Below are positions 11,743-24,576 of a stretch of DNA of 64,000 nt, one piece after another (the stretch's first letter is position 1; each line of letters begins with the position of its first letter). Location: positions 434,001 to 498,000 of the forward strand of contig JAHLEZ010000019.1 of the NCBI GenBank assembly GCA_020726505.1, given 5' to 3'. Both the position numbers and the translations under genes were made by a program. Under the pieces are notes generated by a model, which did not search any database, had not been told where the DNA came from, and saw only the letters and a list, made by a program, of their open reading frames with translations. This stretch comes from Leptodontidium sp. MPI-SDFR-AT-0119. Its lineage: Eukaryota > Ascomycota > Leotiomycetes > Helotiales > Leptodontidiaceae.

Positions 11743-14700
11743 GATTGACTGATTGACCGATTGATTGACCGGTTGCTTTGCTTTCTTGTCACAAAACCTC
11801 AACTCGATTCTTCAATCCAGCTTTCAAGTCTCGACAAAAACGAGTTCGTGCTACGCGAGAAAAGCGTCCAAACGAGGTAGTATCAACACAACACAACAAA
11901 GCACAAAAACACCAACCACAAACCAGAGCAACAGCGCGTCGCAAAATATATATCCATTTCTTCTCATCCTCTCTCAGCCTTCCCCCAAGCTCCCTGCTTA
12001 CCCACCTGCCCATCCCCGTCACGACAGCACAAAGCACTCTTGGCACACTCTCCGCCGAGCCCCCCATCTCCGTCCCCAACCCTCACCTGTCATCCAGTCC
12101 AACGGTCCCAAACCCCCCATTACCCAATCAAACATCTCACCTCCCACCGGGTTCCAACTTCCAACAAACACATCCATCACCCATCGAAGCAAATCCACGG
12201 TCATTCCGCTCTTGGCAGATATGTAGCCAAGACACGCTCCCTATCGCACGTGTATGCCACCTGCCTATTCAGTCGTTCCCTCCCTCTGCTCCCCTGAGGG
12301 TTCTTTTCGCCTCTCGCCAAATCTACCTTGGTATTCTCGATTTCCACCCCGCACTCCGCCGGCTGTCTTTCGCCTGCCCTTCGCCAATCAGATACGCATG
12401 TCGAGAAGGGTGTGGCTAATACCTGTCTTCGATTCGCCTCTGGGAACGCAAGGCTGAGGAAGAATCCTTAGTACCAAGTACCTCGAGTCCTCGACCCTAC
12501 ATCCATCTCTTGAACGTTACTCAAGATCATCTTACCTATCCATAGGACCTAGGTATCCTTTGCTCGATAAGCTACTGTATAAAGAATGCAAACCACAAGA
12601 TGAACTTGCCCTCACACTCTCCTCTCCAACTCCCTCCCTCCCATCAATCAATCAATCACCTCCCTCCTCTCCTCCCCAAAATCCCCCAATCCCCTCCCCA
12701 ATCCCAAAACTCCCGGGCACATCCTATCACCTCCCTCTTCTCCTCTGCCTTTTTACACTCTGCCATCGGCGTTCTCCACGCTCCATACGGCACCCCCTTC
12801 AACCACCTTCCCAGAAAGCCAAACAAGCTCCCACAGACTCCCATAAGCTCCCCCTTCCCGCCGCCTCCGCCAAGTGCATACCAAGAACACCCAAGACAAC
12901 AGCCAAGATAATTTTTTTTATCGTTCTCTCGGTCTCCGCTCTGGCAATAAGATAAGTGAAACTCAATTTTGATCAACTTTCAGCTCAGTGAGTGGACGGC
13001 GAATATTCGGTGGATCGTGGATCCTCGGTTTAGATAAGAAAGAAGGAAAAAAAAAACCGATTATTGGTACTTGAATGTGATTGATATGTCTTGAATTTAA
13101 TCTCGAGCCCTGCAAAATCGAATATACATTATCACGCGCTATCCATGACTCCGACTCCTGATTGATTTTTCAGCTGGCACCTCCAACAACTACTTGCAAG
13201 TGCAACCAACTCCTTCGAATCCTTCATCTAAAAACAAACTTCCCTAAACCCCGACGCTGCAAACCACACTGTCCAACACCGTCCATCTCATGCAAACCCT
13301 CCTCCAACACCTTGATGGCCAGCCGGATTATCTTAAGCCACAAACGACATGCCCATGGTTCTGTTCCAGTTACGCCTCCGATCTACTCACAAGTCAGCTC
13401 TCAGTCCGCACAAGCCACATACCATAAAGGAGAGTCGACGAGAAGAAGAAATATCTTGTACGTGCATGTTGGCTTAAGGATAAGCGATGGGGCTGGCATA
13501 GATTTGCGGACACTGCTCTGGAAACCTGATCCGGCGAGTGCTGGAGCTGGACAATCCATGGAGTGGAGACAAGCAGGAAAGAGAAAATGATCAAGCCATG
13601 CCTGCTGGCCTCACGATATGGTTGTGGCATATCCATGATCCCCTATGCATGGTGTTGTATATCCTTGGAAAATGGCTGTCAATCTGAAGTCTGATGCTTG
13701 TGGTCGAAAGTGGCCTGAAGTTGGGCAGATAGACGAGCAAACATTGATTGTAGGCCTTGGTAGATGATCCTTGGAACATCGTGAGGTATACCTTATTCTT
13801 GAATCCATTCTTTCTTTTGTGGCTGGGTAGCCCTTGTCTGAGCAGTCGAGGTGCAGCAAAATAGTTTTTCCAAGAACTGCCGAGAAGTTGCAAGCAGCAT
13901 TGAGATGGTTGCACTAGCCGGTCAAATTCCAAGATTGGGTCCATGAGGTTGCAAAGAAATGCTATCCGGCTGTCTTGAGGGTACTCCATTCCGGCTTGGA
14001 ATCCATGGTCCATTCCGGGTAACACTGTACCTGTGATGAGTGCGCAAAGTGAGTCAGTAGTATCCATGGTCAATCGCCTCCATTGGACGTCCATGTGGAA
14101 AGAGTAAAGACGGTAGATGCAAGAAATTCCAGTTGAAGTGGGCCAGCGCCAGTGTGGAGATATATACAAACTCCTCGTCGTCCTGCTGCCTGGTCGGATG
14201 CAATTGCGCTCTATCAATCTCAAACTACCCACCACGTAGAGGAAAAAAAATGTAAAAGTTAAGTCCGGGCGGTAGATCCAGTGAAGCAAACGATCCAGAC
14301 AGCAGGTTTGAGGGTATCCAAGTAACAAGCAGAAAAATCAAAGCCAAGGAGCGCCCAACGGCCTGTACAATGCAATCACTAATGCAATTGACAGCAGAAA
14401 CCGTGCATAGTCATATCCTTCGTTCCCATGGTCCCGGTTCGTAAAGACATAAAAGCAGCTACGCTGCATCCGCATGGCCAACATTCAGCTCTCATGCAAA
14501 AGTCGAATGTGAACGGGAGATCGATCCAAGTCCTAAAGCAGGTCTCGCAAAGGACAGGATATAGAATCCAACTTGGTATGACGACCGTCCTAGATCTGGA
14601 AATCCTGACAAGAGTGCAATCTTGCGACTCAACAAGTCTGATAAAACACTGTGAAATGCCCTCTAAAATGGTCTGGGTTCCATGACTGGGCACGTGTCCG

Positions 14701-14825
14701 GCAATAGTCCAGGCAAGTTCAAGGAATTCCGGGAAAAGAAGCTAATAAAAAACGCCAACAATGCAGGTCGATAGCTGGTCCTCCTGATGCGGAATGCATA
14801 GACAAGTCAAACGGAAACGGAAATC
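11743..14825. other. 3-kb intergenic stretch, no supported gene
   Basis: This holds the upstream region of the 5'-nucleotidase gene and the downstream flank of the RfeG-like gene. Short direct repeats of GATTGAC lie at about 11742-11770. The plus strand of 11900-12900 is C/T-rich and gives low-complexity open frames. A 245-codon open frame on the minus strand (13591-14328) begins without ATG and has no recognisable domain. I do not call it a gene. Confidence 0.45.
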
Positions 14826-15998
14826 TTAGCGGCGGCCGCTACGGTGATGCCTATCACGTACGTCTGGGTCCCTTTCACGCTCACGTCTGGACGACGTGTT
14901 GGAAGTGGCCGGGGCATTGGAAGCTGAAGCCGGCGGAGGCTGGCTGCTGTATGTTTCCTGGTATTGTCGGCTGTTATCATACGAATCCTGAGTATCATAC
15001 GAGGCGCCTGACACTGGGAGGACTAAAAAGTTAGACACCAAACTTTTTCGAACAGAACACTAGGAAATCGGCAGGTGAGTGTACGCACCCTGCCCACGGC
15101 CATAATAGGGATCGTTTGGTTGTGTGGGGTACTGCTGTTGGGCTTGCGCTGCAGCTGGTCCGGGCTGGTTAGAATAGTAATTACCCCTCGGATCCGGTTG
15201 TTGATATGACGACGGACTTGGGGCATATTGGTTGCTCCTTGGGACACTGACTCCGGACTGGACAACAGGAACACGCGAACGCTGGTCGGCTACCAAGTCT
15301 GCTCCAGCAACATAATAATTATTATCCTGAACGGCATATCCAGGCTGCGCATATCCTCCACCAGCCGGCTGGCCGTAGGACTGCTGTTGGTATTGGGGAC
15401 CACTGTCATATACTCCCTGTACGGCTGGAGTTGGAGCCGACGAATATCCTGGGTTTGCTCCAGGCACTTGCTCCGTGGGTCCGTAGTATTGCCTGGACTG
15501 ATGCGTGGTGGAATCACGGTAGCCCACTATAGGTGTGTTAGATTTTCGAGCATTACCGTCCGAGTCTCGCATGGAGATACCATTTGAAGGTTGGCCTCTT
15601 GAAGCGGTCGCTCTGCGCTCAGCTTCCCATCTATCAGAATCTGCCTTCAGATCTGCGATCATAGCCTGTTGTTGGAAAGATTAGTGAGGGTCTTGTAGTA
15701 TGTCTTGAGGGTGCGAAATTACGGTCGTGAGGTTCCGGTAGGCAGTGATGAAGTAGCCCGTCTGGACTTGTCGAGTTACGGGGTTCTAGAGAGTTATCAG
15801 TGTGGTTCGATGGAGATGATAGGTGCATCTGCGGGGGCCTACCTCGTAGTTGCCCGGTCGTACGAGAGCATCGTTCCCCAGATAACGGCAGATGTCGGCC
15901 GTGATGACCTCTCTGTCGATGCCATCTTTGGGAACGAAATACTCATTCGTACGAGCCGAAGCTGCTGCCACTGCGCGTCTGTTGTCTCTGCCCGACAT
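14826..15998 (-). CDS. RfeG-like fungal protein (putative regulator)
   Basis: The conserved part is the first ~95 residues: EYFVPKDGIDREVITADICRY, LGNDALVRPGNY, GYFITAYRNLTTAMIADLK. I recognise this as the fungal family often annotated as transcription factor RfeG. Its biochemical role is poorly established. The remainder is Gln/Tyr/Pro/Gly-rich and likely disordered, ending in an Arg/Asp/Ser-rich tail (SSRRERERDPDVRDRHHRSGRR). Exons: 15843-15998, 15723-15785, 15089-15665 and 14826-15007 (total 978 nt, 325 aa). The last acceptor is ambiguous: an alternative TTTTTAG at 15023 adds five residues in frame. The start is the ATG of MSGRDNRR, matching where family similarity begins. Confidence 0.75.
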
Positions 15999-18672
15999 AA
16001 TTGAAGAGGTCGATGAGAAGAGTGGTAAAGAGAAGGAAAGGAAGACCACGAAGCAGGAAGGATGGATCTATGGGACGGGTGGGATATCACGTAGACCAGG
16101 CAGCCTTGAAGACAGTGTGGTAGTACAGAGATCTGGGGGGGTTGAGTGGGAAGAAAAGCCTGGCGGAAGAGAATGAAAAATCCAACGTGGAAGAACCGGA
16201 GTGAAGGAGGAGGAGGAGGAGGGGAGGGGGCGGGGGGAGCCTCGAAAGAAATAGATCCAGCGGCGGCGGCAGTCCTGGGTCTGGTCTGGTCCTCCTGTGG
16301 TCCTGAGTGGGTTGACGTCCTGTCCAATTATCCGGAACGGTGAGTCCAAAGGGTAATGCGCGAGTGAGTGGCAGCTGAGGACGGGGGGGGTTCTGCTGCT
16401 GCTTGCTCTGCTGTGAGGCGTGAGGTGTGAGGTGGCCGTCTCGAAGGATGGGTTGAGGAGGATGCTGAGTGGTGGTGGGAGGAGAAGTGTGGCAGGGAAG
16501 TGAGAGGACCTGGAGGACCACGAGAAGCAGCGGCAAACTCTCACTGTGCACTGGGCCAAAAAGGGTCAGGGCTGCTGCCGCTTTTGCAGTGTGATAGTGG
16601 TGCACCTGCAGTCACGCGTGGCGCTGCGTGGTCGCTGCTTTTACGCACGGTTCTGCGACTACTCTTCGGCTCTTCAGCTCTTCTCGTAAGCATGCGTGCT
16701 TGGTATGAAGCTATCAACACTGGTATCAAATATTAACACCAATGTCGCAAGGGACACCGTGTTTGGGCTGGCAGTAGCACAACAGCTAGAGATTCCAAGG
16801 CTGTGGAAAGTTGTGGCAGGTGCGTTGTTTGAAGGATGATCGTTGGGCTTGCTGTGCTGTGGTGCGGGTGCGTGGTACGACAGTGGGAAGAGCGAGTCCA
16901 GTACTGGACAGTACAGTATTGTACAGATGGTACAGCAGTATATGTATGTAGGTATATACGTGTGGGATTTAGAGGCTGGTGAGGAGAGAAAATTCTCATT
17001 CCAAACACCAGCAAAGCCGTGGCAGGCAGTTCGGTACTTATGGAAGAGGTGAAGTGTGAAAATTGGACCTTCACTCGACCTATCGGACCGTGAGCTCCCA
17101 AGTCCAGATCCAGGTCCTGGCATAGTCAGTACCGTACCTTACCAGTCAGTCCCATCAAGCAAGCAAGCAAGGCAAGGCTGGTGGGCAATTCTCCAAGCCA
17201 AGTCAAGTCAATTCAAGATCCCAACCACCGCCGCCAGTCAGTCCGTCCACTCACTCAGCGCACCATGCCCATCAATATCTGCTTCATCAATACCTGCTTC
17301 ATCGAAAAGACCAACGTCCTGCAGCTGCACTCTTTTCTGCAGTTTTTGCGGATCCTTAATGTGCTGCCTTCATGAATGTTTGGTGGGCAGCCTTCTGACC
17401 GCCACTAACTGTGCTTCGGTAACCCTCCTTACTGCCTGCATCCTGCTGCACAACGTGGGCAGTCTTTGAGCCAAAGGAAGCTGATATCCTGCGTACGGCT
17501 CTCAAGCTACTCAAGCTAGGGCTGATATTCGGGGCTGCCACTTTGCCCTTCAATTTTCATCTCCTGGTCTCAAGAAGAGGGAAGAAAATAAACTTTCGAT
17601 TCATTTCATTTGAATTTCATGCTACGTAATTGTATAAACTTCATCTGATGCTGTTGCCGCCGGTATTGCCTGCCTGCCCTCGGTTTGTTTCGCTTCGCAA
17701 GGCAGCTTGTCTTGTTTTGCGCGGGAATGGAAAGCAGCCAAAAAACGGACGCGCGTGGGAGGTTGCAAATGTGGCGGCGGCCGCACAGGTTGGGTAGGCA
17801 CGCATCTCGGCCTAATCATGCCCAACTCGTCACAGGCCCACACCCTGATTCGCTGATCGATCGTCCGCCATGACATTGGAATTGCTGCCAGCTTGACTAC
17901 CTAAAAACGTCGACGTCTGAATCAGATGCGGCTGCAAATTAACATTGCTCGTTGAAATTCCGGTCAACACCTGTGCTGCGTCATGATTGAGAGAGAACCG
18001 TGAGTGTTCCTTTCTGTGGGCTTGTGATAATCAATCAAGCAAGCAAATGCAGAGAGAAAACCACACCACATTCTGGCGTGAGAGAAATGAAGCGTCAAAT
18101 TCAGGATTCAAGCGGCACTCTTCGGTGGCAATAAAAACGTACTCGGCCATCGATTTTCGCTGTACAAGGCCCACGGATCAGCAAAGGTGGACATCTCGGC
18201 TTCCTCATTCTCATCTGATCTGACCCAGAAAACGCATACAGGCAGATGCATGTAGCCAGATATGTACGCGCAGGGAAGAAATACCACTCGAAAAATTTCG
18301 CATGGAAAGAGTGCATTTCCCCGGTGTACAAGCCCTGAACTTGCAGGTTGGATCCATAAATGCACAGGTCTCAACCCGCATTCTGTGCATTGATATCCCT
18401 CAAATGGCTGCAGGAATGGACCCGAATTCTGAGGTTCTGTTCTGTTCTGGAAAAGGTGCCAGGTCTGACAGGGCAGATGGCGCCGGGTACACACTCACCC
18501 CTAAACAAGCGTTGGCACGTTGAGTAAAAAAAAATTGGCCGTAGCTGCTTCCTGCTGCCGATCCGGGTCGATTCCCGTCTTGAAGAAGCGACATGGCCAG
18601 ACCGAACGTGTGGCACCTCACCATAGGGGGAAATATGCGGTGAGCGTGAGTCGAGTGAACCTAGTAGCCCTA
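15999..18672. other. 2.7-kb intergenic stretch, no supported gene
   Basis: Promoter side of the RfeG-like gene and 3' flank of the polymerase eta gene. GGA/GGC-rich purine tracts at 16195-16270 are the reverse complement of a CT-rich 5' leader of the RfeG-like gene. A GTAC-rich stretch lies at 16900-16965. I find no coding exon set or RNA gene. Confidence 0.5.
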
Positions 18673-21185
18673 TCATCCGAACGCCAGTTTACTTTGCCCT
18701 TTCTCTGGTTTGCCGCGACCCTTCTTCTTACTCATATTCCCTGTCGGCTTCTTACTGGTGACTGGTGTAGAAGATTTTGTGTTTTGGCCAGGCCGCCCCC
18801 GATCTTCATCGTGAAGATCTTTGGCAAAGTGCCAGTCCTGGTGATTTTGTAAATCATCGGCAGATACAAAACCCTCTTCGCAACGATTACACATGTAATC
18901 CGTTACATGTCGTTGGTGAAGGGCCGGTGTGCCGGCGGAAAAAGGTCTTTCGTCATGCGCTCTGGTTGCCAACCCTCTGTATGCCTCGTCGTCCTCATTC
19001 AAAGGTGCATCGCCGGTTAAGTTTTGGGCGGCGCCAAATTCATCATCATGTTCTTCGGTGCTGTCCATTTTGGCAAAGAACCTCTTGATACCCGACGATG
19101 TATCGATACGCCGCCTTTTATCAGGTCTGTCTGAAATAGTCTCACCCACTCCCGCTTCTCTCACACCTGTATTGAGCGCTTTAGCTTCGTCACCTTTCAC
19201 CAAGAATGCTCCAATCCCCATGTTCCCCGATATTCCATCTTCGAAGCCACCTACACTGAGGCTCAGGTTCGCACAAGGCCAGACCCTACCTTCTAATACG
19301 ATTTGACCTAGGAGATTCTTGGCGAGCTCGAACAGCCCCACTTCATCTATCTTCTTTCCAGATGGAATTGGGCCTTGCCGGCTTTTCGTCTGGCCGCCTT
19401 GACGATGATGTAGGTTGATAGTCTTCGGTCTTCGCTTGTTTTCAAGGACACCCTCTTCAACCAATCTTGAATATATGTCCGCGGCAAAAATCCGGAGCCA
19501 GCGGTTAGCTTGCTCTGGGGTGTTGATACTTGGCCTGAAGGATTTTGCGGAAAGCATAGATTTGATTTGAGTCCGAGAGTTGACCTGATGACCGAGTCAG
19601 TATTTGCATTGAGCATCGATCAAACAGATCAAGGAATCAGTCTGGCCAGTACGGGAATATATCATACTTCACTAGAGTCCTTGCCACGAATGATTTCATG
19701 AACCCATGTTCCAGTGTCGTCCCCAAGTTTTTGCTTGAGCTGCTCTATTGGAACAGGTAGTAGGTCGCTCACTGAATCTGTGTTGAACGCCTCGGTCATA
19801 CTATCCCCTAGCTTTCCACCCAGGCCGCCTATTTTAGGTCAGTCAGACGGTACTCTGAGGGATGATCAAAGGAGCCATCCTTACGTATCTTGGTAAACTT
19901 AAAGTCCGAGAGGAATTGCTGAACAGCGCGATTCCGAATGATAGTTTGCGCGTTGGGCTTCTTATGAGCTGAGCCCAACTTTGCCAGCATCTTGTTCTGC
20001 GCGATACCCGCAGAACAGGTATACTTCAGATTGCTTCGAACGGCAGCACGAACATTGCGGACAATCTCAGAGCCAATCAAAATGGCTACATCATCCCAAT
20101 CTGGGTCGTCTTCTTCTGTTTCGTCTGCATCCAAGTCAACAAGAGCGTCGGCTTGCCAGTTTAGCCTATATTATGATCTGCATTAGCAAATTCTGCTTGG
20201 TCCATGCTTTACGAGACAAAGTTTTGAGCTTGCTGAACTTTTGATGGTGTCTGACCAGGACCTGATGTCTCATGGCCATCCTTGATGGAAATTATCTGGA
20301 CGGAAGGCAGCCCAGCTTCGGGGGGGGGGGAGGGGGGACGGGGGGAAGGGGGACCAGTTCCAGTGGAGCTTGTTGACTAGGGTCAACATCGCTCGAGGGC
20401 ACATCTTTGTAACGGAGCCGAGTCGAATAAAGGGAAAAGAAAAACTCACGCAGTAGTGGGTGGCAAAGGCAAGAACTCCAAAGAATCGTCGTACGGAGCT
20501 GGACCTCGCAATTCCTCATATCTCTCCAACAATTCCGCGTGGATCTGTGCGGAGAGATCCATGAACACTTCATCTATGCTTGCCTTCTCGACCTTCTGCA
20601 AGCTTTCTGGCAAAGCATCCTTGATGCATTTTAGAATCTTGCGGGACTCCAAACGGTATGGGTCTAGGGAGACTTTGTGTGTCGCAATATTACTAGCAGC
20701 ATCGTCGTGGTATGCCCACGTCTCATCGCCTTCGCGCCAGGTTGCGACATGCTGGAGGATTATGTTCGGGCAGAGCTTTTTGGCTTCGGTAGGAGATACA
20801 TGGCGAGCGAGTTTGAAAGCACGGGCGGGATAGTTGATGGCTATAAGACCTTGCCTGGATTTATCTCCAGTTAGCCAATGTTCACCAGTCGTCCCACGAT
20901 TCAATGAAAGTGCGGTTTTGGAAGCCCGAAACCAGAAATCGCAAGCATACACAGAACTTACCACTGCTGCACAGCAAGTGGCTGATCCTCTTTCAAACCC
21001 AGCCTGACCATCTCGCACTGAGCGTAAAACGCATCTAGATCCACATGCGCAATGACTCTCAAAGGGCAGCTTGTGGCCGATACTGCCAATTGTGACAGTT
21101 GCCGGTATGTAAACTTCGACTTCTTCCTGCGCGGTTCGCCCACGGACAGCGGAGAGGAGGCCTGAAAAGGATGCGAGGCAGACAT
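18673..21185 (-). CDS. DNA polymerase eta (Y-family translesion polymerase)
   Basis: Translesion polymerase acting at stalled replication forks. Catalytic acidic residues are visible in HVDLDAFYAQ (Asp49, Asp51) and KASIDEVFMD (~167). The palm/finger region has NYPARAFKLARHVS, the thumb has SAGIAQNKMLAKLG, and the little finger follows RTQIKSMLSAKSF. A PIP-like GIKRFFAK lies near residue 523. A UBZ-type ubiquitin-binding zinc finger (CNRC ... HQDWH) lies at ~587-613. The protein ends in the PIP-like QSKLAFG. Exons: 20962-21185, 20450-20854, 19885-20165, 19668-19828 and 18673-19584 (total 1983 nt, 660 aa). Intron 2 (284 nt) is unusually long and carries the reverse complement of a poly-G-rich tract. 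An upstream in-frame exon could extend the N-terminus (see separate entry). Confidence 0.9.
20320..20352. repeat. G-rich tract inside polymerase eta intron 2
   Basis: Runs of 11, 6, 6 and 5 G separated by one to three other bases on the plus strand, hence C-rich in the transcript of the polymerase eta gene. The arrangement of four G-runs matches the consensus for G-quadruplex formation on the plus (non-transcript-like) strand. Confidence 0.8.
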
Positions 21186-21315
21186 CGTCCTGAAAGTATC
21201 AGGATATAATAGTCCAGAATGAGTGAGTTGCAGGACACTGAATCGAAGTGCACGAGCTTTGTGGATTGACCGAGGGATGTCGAATCGATAGGAGTTTGCG
21301 GATCGAACGGAGATA

Positions 21316-21528
21316 TTACCTCTCGGAAGGCTCATAGATTTGCAAGATGTCCTTCATGGTGAAAGTACTCTCTTGTTCTAGGGCATCGAGTCGACCCGCA
21401 TCGTGTTGTCGTTGGTGGGCAATGAACTTCTGGAAGGAAGACTTCGGGAGACGCGAGCGCGCCTCTGGTTGAAGCGGGAGCGGGTCTTTGATTGATCGCG
21501 TCAATCCCTCCAATAATCGTGATGTCAT
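21316..21528 (-). CDS. Candidate upstream exon of polymerase eta, or separate 70-aa ORF
   Basis: A 70-codon frame starts at ATG 21528 (MTSRLLEGLTRSIKDPLPLQ...) and would stop at 21316. The last codons contain a donor GAGAG|GTAATA (exon end 21320). Splicing to the acceptor CTTTCAG (exon from 21189) joins it in frame to the polymerase eta ATG at 21185. This would add 71 residues rich in basic and polar amino acids. The 130-nt intron would explain why the frame is open and ends where it does. Alternatively it is a small independent protein or an upstream ORF. I do not recognise the sequence. Confidence 0.4.
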   Translation of the reverse strand: MTSRLLEGLTRSIKDPLPLQPEARSRLPKSSFQKFIAHQRQHDAGRLDALEQESTFTMKDILQIYEPSER

Positions 21529-24500
21529 ACAAGTCAATCTGCCATATTCAACTCTCGACAAATTTCATATAGAAACTTCTATATGCTCGTCCTGTGTATT
21601 TCATGTTCTTACAGCTGTTATTTTGAGATTTATCAGTTTAGACTTTTTCCTCCCCAAAGATGTCTTTTCTATGCCTCTTTCCACAATCCTGCTATCCTTC
21701 TCTATCAACATTACAGCCCTCGTTGGAGTAGGAGATTGGCAAATGTATCCTCAGATCACACATGGTAGATTTATCAGAAGAATAGGAAGCAATAATGGTA
21801 TGATCCCAGAGACTTCCTTGCTTTCTTAATTGTGTCAGAATTGTAATCCTCAAAATCCCAACCCCTCCTTTCTGCATCCAATATCACCATGCAAGCAAGT
21901 GCATGTGGCTGCTTCCAGCCCGCAGAAAATCGTTCTTATCTTGGACGGATCAAGATCGTGGCGTTCTACCTCTTGCTGAGAGTGTTTGCATTCGTCATGC
22001 ACGCGCTCCGGATGAGACATCCTGACGGCGGCTGTGACAGGACGAACTCGAGGGAACACTTCGCGGTCATATAGGCCTGATAGAAGAAGCCCTGGATCGG
22101 CTTGAGGGAAAGGCAACGGAAGCAGACTGTGGAAAGAAGTTATAAGTTTTCTAATCGAAATCCTCGAGGATCCGGTCAAAGAGTAATTTTCCGGAGAAAC
22201 GATTACCATGTAAGGAGAGGCCACTGGGATGAAAAGGCAAAGCAGCCAGCAAAGTATGCCAGCCCCACTAAATTGTAGCTTTTGTGTCTCTTTTAGATGC
22301 GCCAGATTTCTAATCGCACTGTATGATTGGTTAGTAACCACATTGTGGTTGTTGGAGATTTCCAAGAATGGCTGCCGTCCCGTTGTGCGACCATATCACA
22401 CTGCATGCAGATGATCCCACCAGCACTTCCTGCCGGGGTGCACCACACCTTCAAAAGAGATTTGAGGCTCTGCAACTGGAGCAATTGTGGGAGATTAGTG
22501 GTTATGTTTGACCATAGTCATTGGCCTTAAACGCTTATAGCCTTTGCGTCCCCAAAACCCAAACTCTCACTTTTTGTGTGCATTCAAACGTCCATTGAAC
22601 TCGATGAACACTTCCAGATATTCCCAGTTCTACGCAAGGGCGTCAACAATGCCCACGTGGCTTCGAACTACCGAGTCTAGAGATTCCTTGGGATATAATT
22701 GCTCGTTCAAGCCTCCTCCGTAGGCTGAGATTGCGACGAGGGGGCGAACAACATGGCTCTGGTGCCCCGACCAAAGAGTGAGTGAGACCAAGGCGAGGAC
22801 GACAACAACGACAAAACGACCACAACAAGCATGAATGATGCAATCCTTGTTTCTTTCTCAGCTGGTGATGTTTTATTGGGATTTCAAGACGTTGAATCCT
22901 GAAATAAGGTTGAAGCTAAGGTAGAGACTCGGAATCGCAGTCTTCTTGGGCGCGAGAGTCCCGACAAGGCTGGGAGATGTAAGTATCATCATGGCTCAAT
23001 AACATGTGTCAATCTATCATCTGACCTGAGTCTCATGCAGAACATTGTCGATCTCGAGTGTCAATGTATCACGATGGCTCACTCTCAGATTGTGGCAGCT
23101 GTGATGACCATTGCCAACCGGCAACTGGCAACCCGCCAAAGAGCTCCCGAAAAATGTTCTGCCCGGCATATAACTACGCGACACATATAAGGCTTGCATG
23201 GTGGCTTGGTTGGAGGATCAATTGGCTTCGTTGAAGATACTGGGAGGCGCTCGCAGGAAGAGGTAGTCATACGGCACTTTCTGGACTCTGCGATATCGGC
23301 AGTCGCCCTGTTTTCGCAGATATACTTGTTGAGACACAATCAAAGCTGGTACGGTACCACTGAGTCTCACCGGATACTTGGTACTGACGACTGACGGGAC
23401 GGTGAGCAAATTCGTCTAAGCTCGTCGCTGATGACGATTTCTCTAAACAGGACCCCAACAAGCGACGCCAAGGTCGCGTCAACACACAGAGCCCGGGCGT
23501 GCGATCCTCTTTACACCGTATCGAACTGCTGCGCAAGAGGCAGTGTTAGATCTTCCACATGGCCATACTCATCTCCGTTTCTGGAATTTGGGCATTGAAA
23601 TAAGCTTTGGCATGTCTGGCGAAGGTCACGATCGCCTTGTTCGGATGGGGGAACAAAGACTTCGCCGCCCCTGGTAACAATCTGCTAAATGTTGCAGAAA
23701 CTCACAAGACAACGAGAGGACCTGGAGACAAGAAGAGAAGTCATGCGACCTAGAGTTACTGGAACGCATAGCTCGTGGAGAGGGGCAGGGGCGCAAGCAT
23801 CACAACGCAACGTTCACTTCGAATGAACCCGACTTCCTGAATCGCATCAACTCACGACGACTGATCGATAGTAAGGCTGCTGCATGTCATATTGTAACAA
23901 CCAATTTGCAGATTCAAAGACACGACCTGGCAGGGTATTGTTCCCCACACGCCCAAGACTGAACTAAATCAACATGGGAACATCGCTCAGTTGGCCCCGA
24001 ACGAAGCTTGCTCACCGTAAGTAACCAAGGCTGTGCGATACAAACCACCACTCGGAAGTATCCACGATACCTCCTTCCATCGTCCTGGACGAGCAACACT
24101 TCTCCTATACCGGGTCTCGCTGGGTGAGAGGTCTCGGACTCTGGCACGAGGGACACCATGCTTGAGGAATGACGATGTACACTGGGCCCGGTACGGACGC
24201 GAAGATGTCTAGGAGCATAGCCCTTGAAGCCTCATGGGGGCGGGCGAGTCTTTTCGTGAAGCTCGAGGTGGATCAACTATGATACCATCAAGTATAAATC
24301 CTATGCTTGATGCCACCCTTTCAAAGATGTATCGCAACATCACAACATCGAGACAGCACAGTTCAACCAGGGAAAACAGACCCTTTAGGAACACGGTACA
24401 CTCCATCGCCTTTCCATTTCCAAGACATTCTTTCAAGCTCCTCGCTCTCCACTCGCAACCAAGCCAGCGTCGATGTCTTCCAGTTTCTACTCATTTCATC

Positions 24501-24576
24501 AATCGCAACTGAACGACTGGTAAGCTGATATGTTCCATGTCCCATCAATGATACCTCTGACACAGCCAGTACCACA
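21529..24576. other. 3-kb intergenic stretch, no supported gene
   Basis: No family-like open frame is seen on either strand. Just before the Cys-rich gene a possible 5'UTR intron runs 24520-24565 (GTAAGC ... CTGACACAG, 46 nt). Confidence 0.45.

Noticed and set aside
11778..12419. 213-codon plus-strand frame in front of the 5'-nucleotidase gene
   Set aside because: C/T-rich promoter-type sequence, composition Ser/Pro/His, no family features.
15839..16605. Minus-strand frames of 162-172 codons upstream of the RfeG-like gene
   Set aside because: Low-complexity Pro/Ser/Leu from the CT-rich leader; overlap the first exon in the wrong frame.
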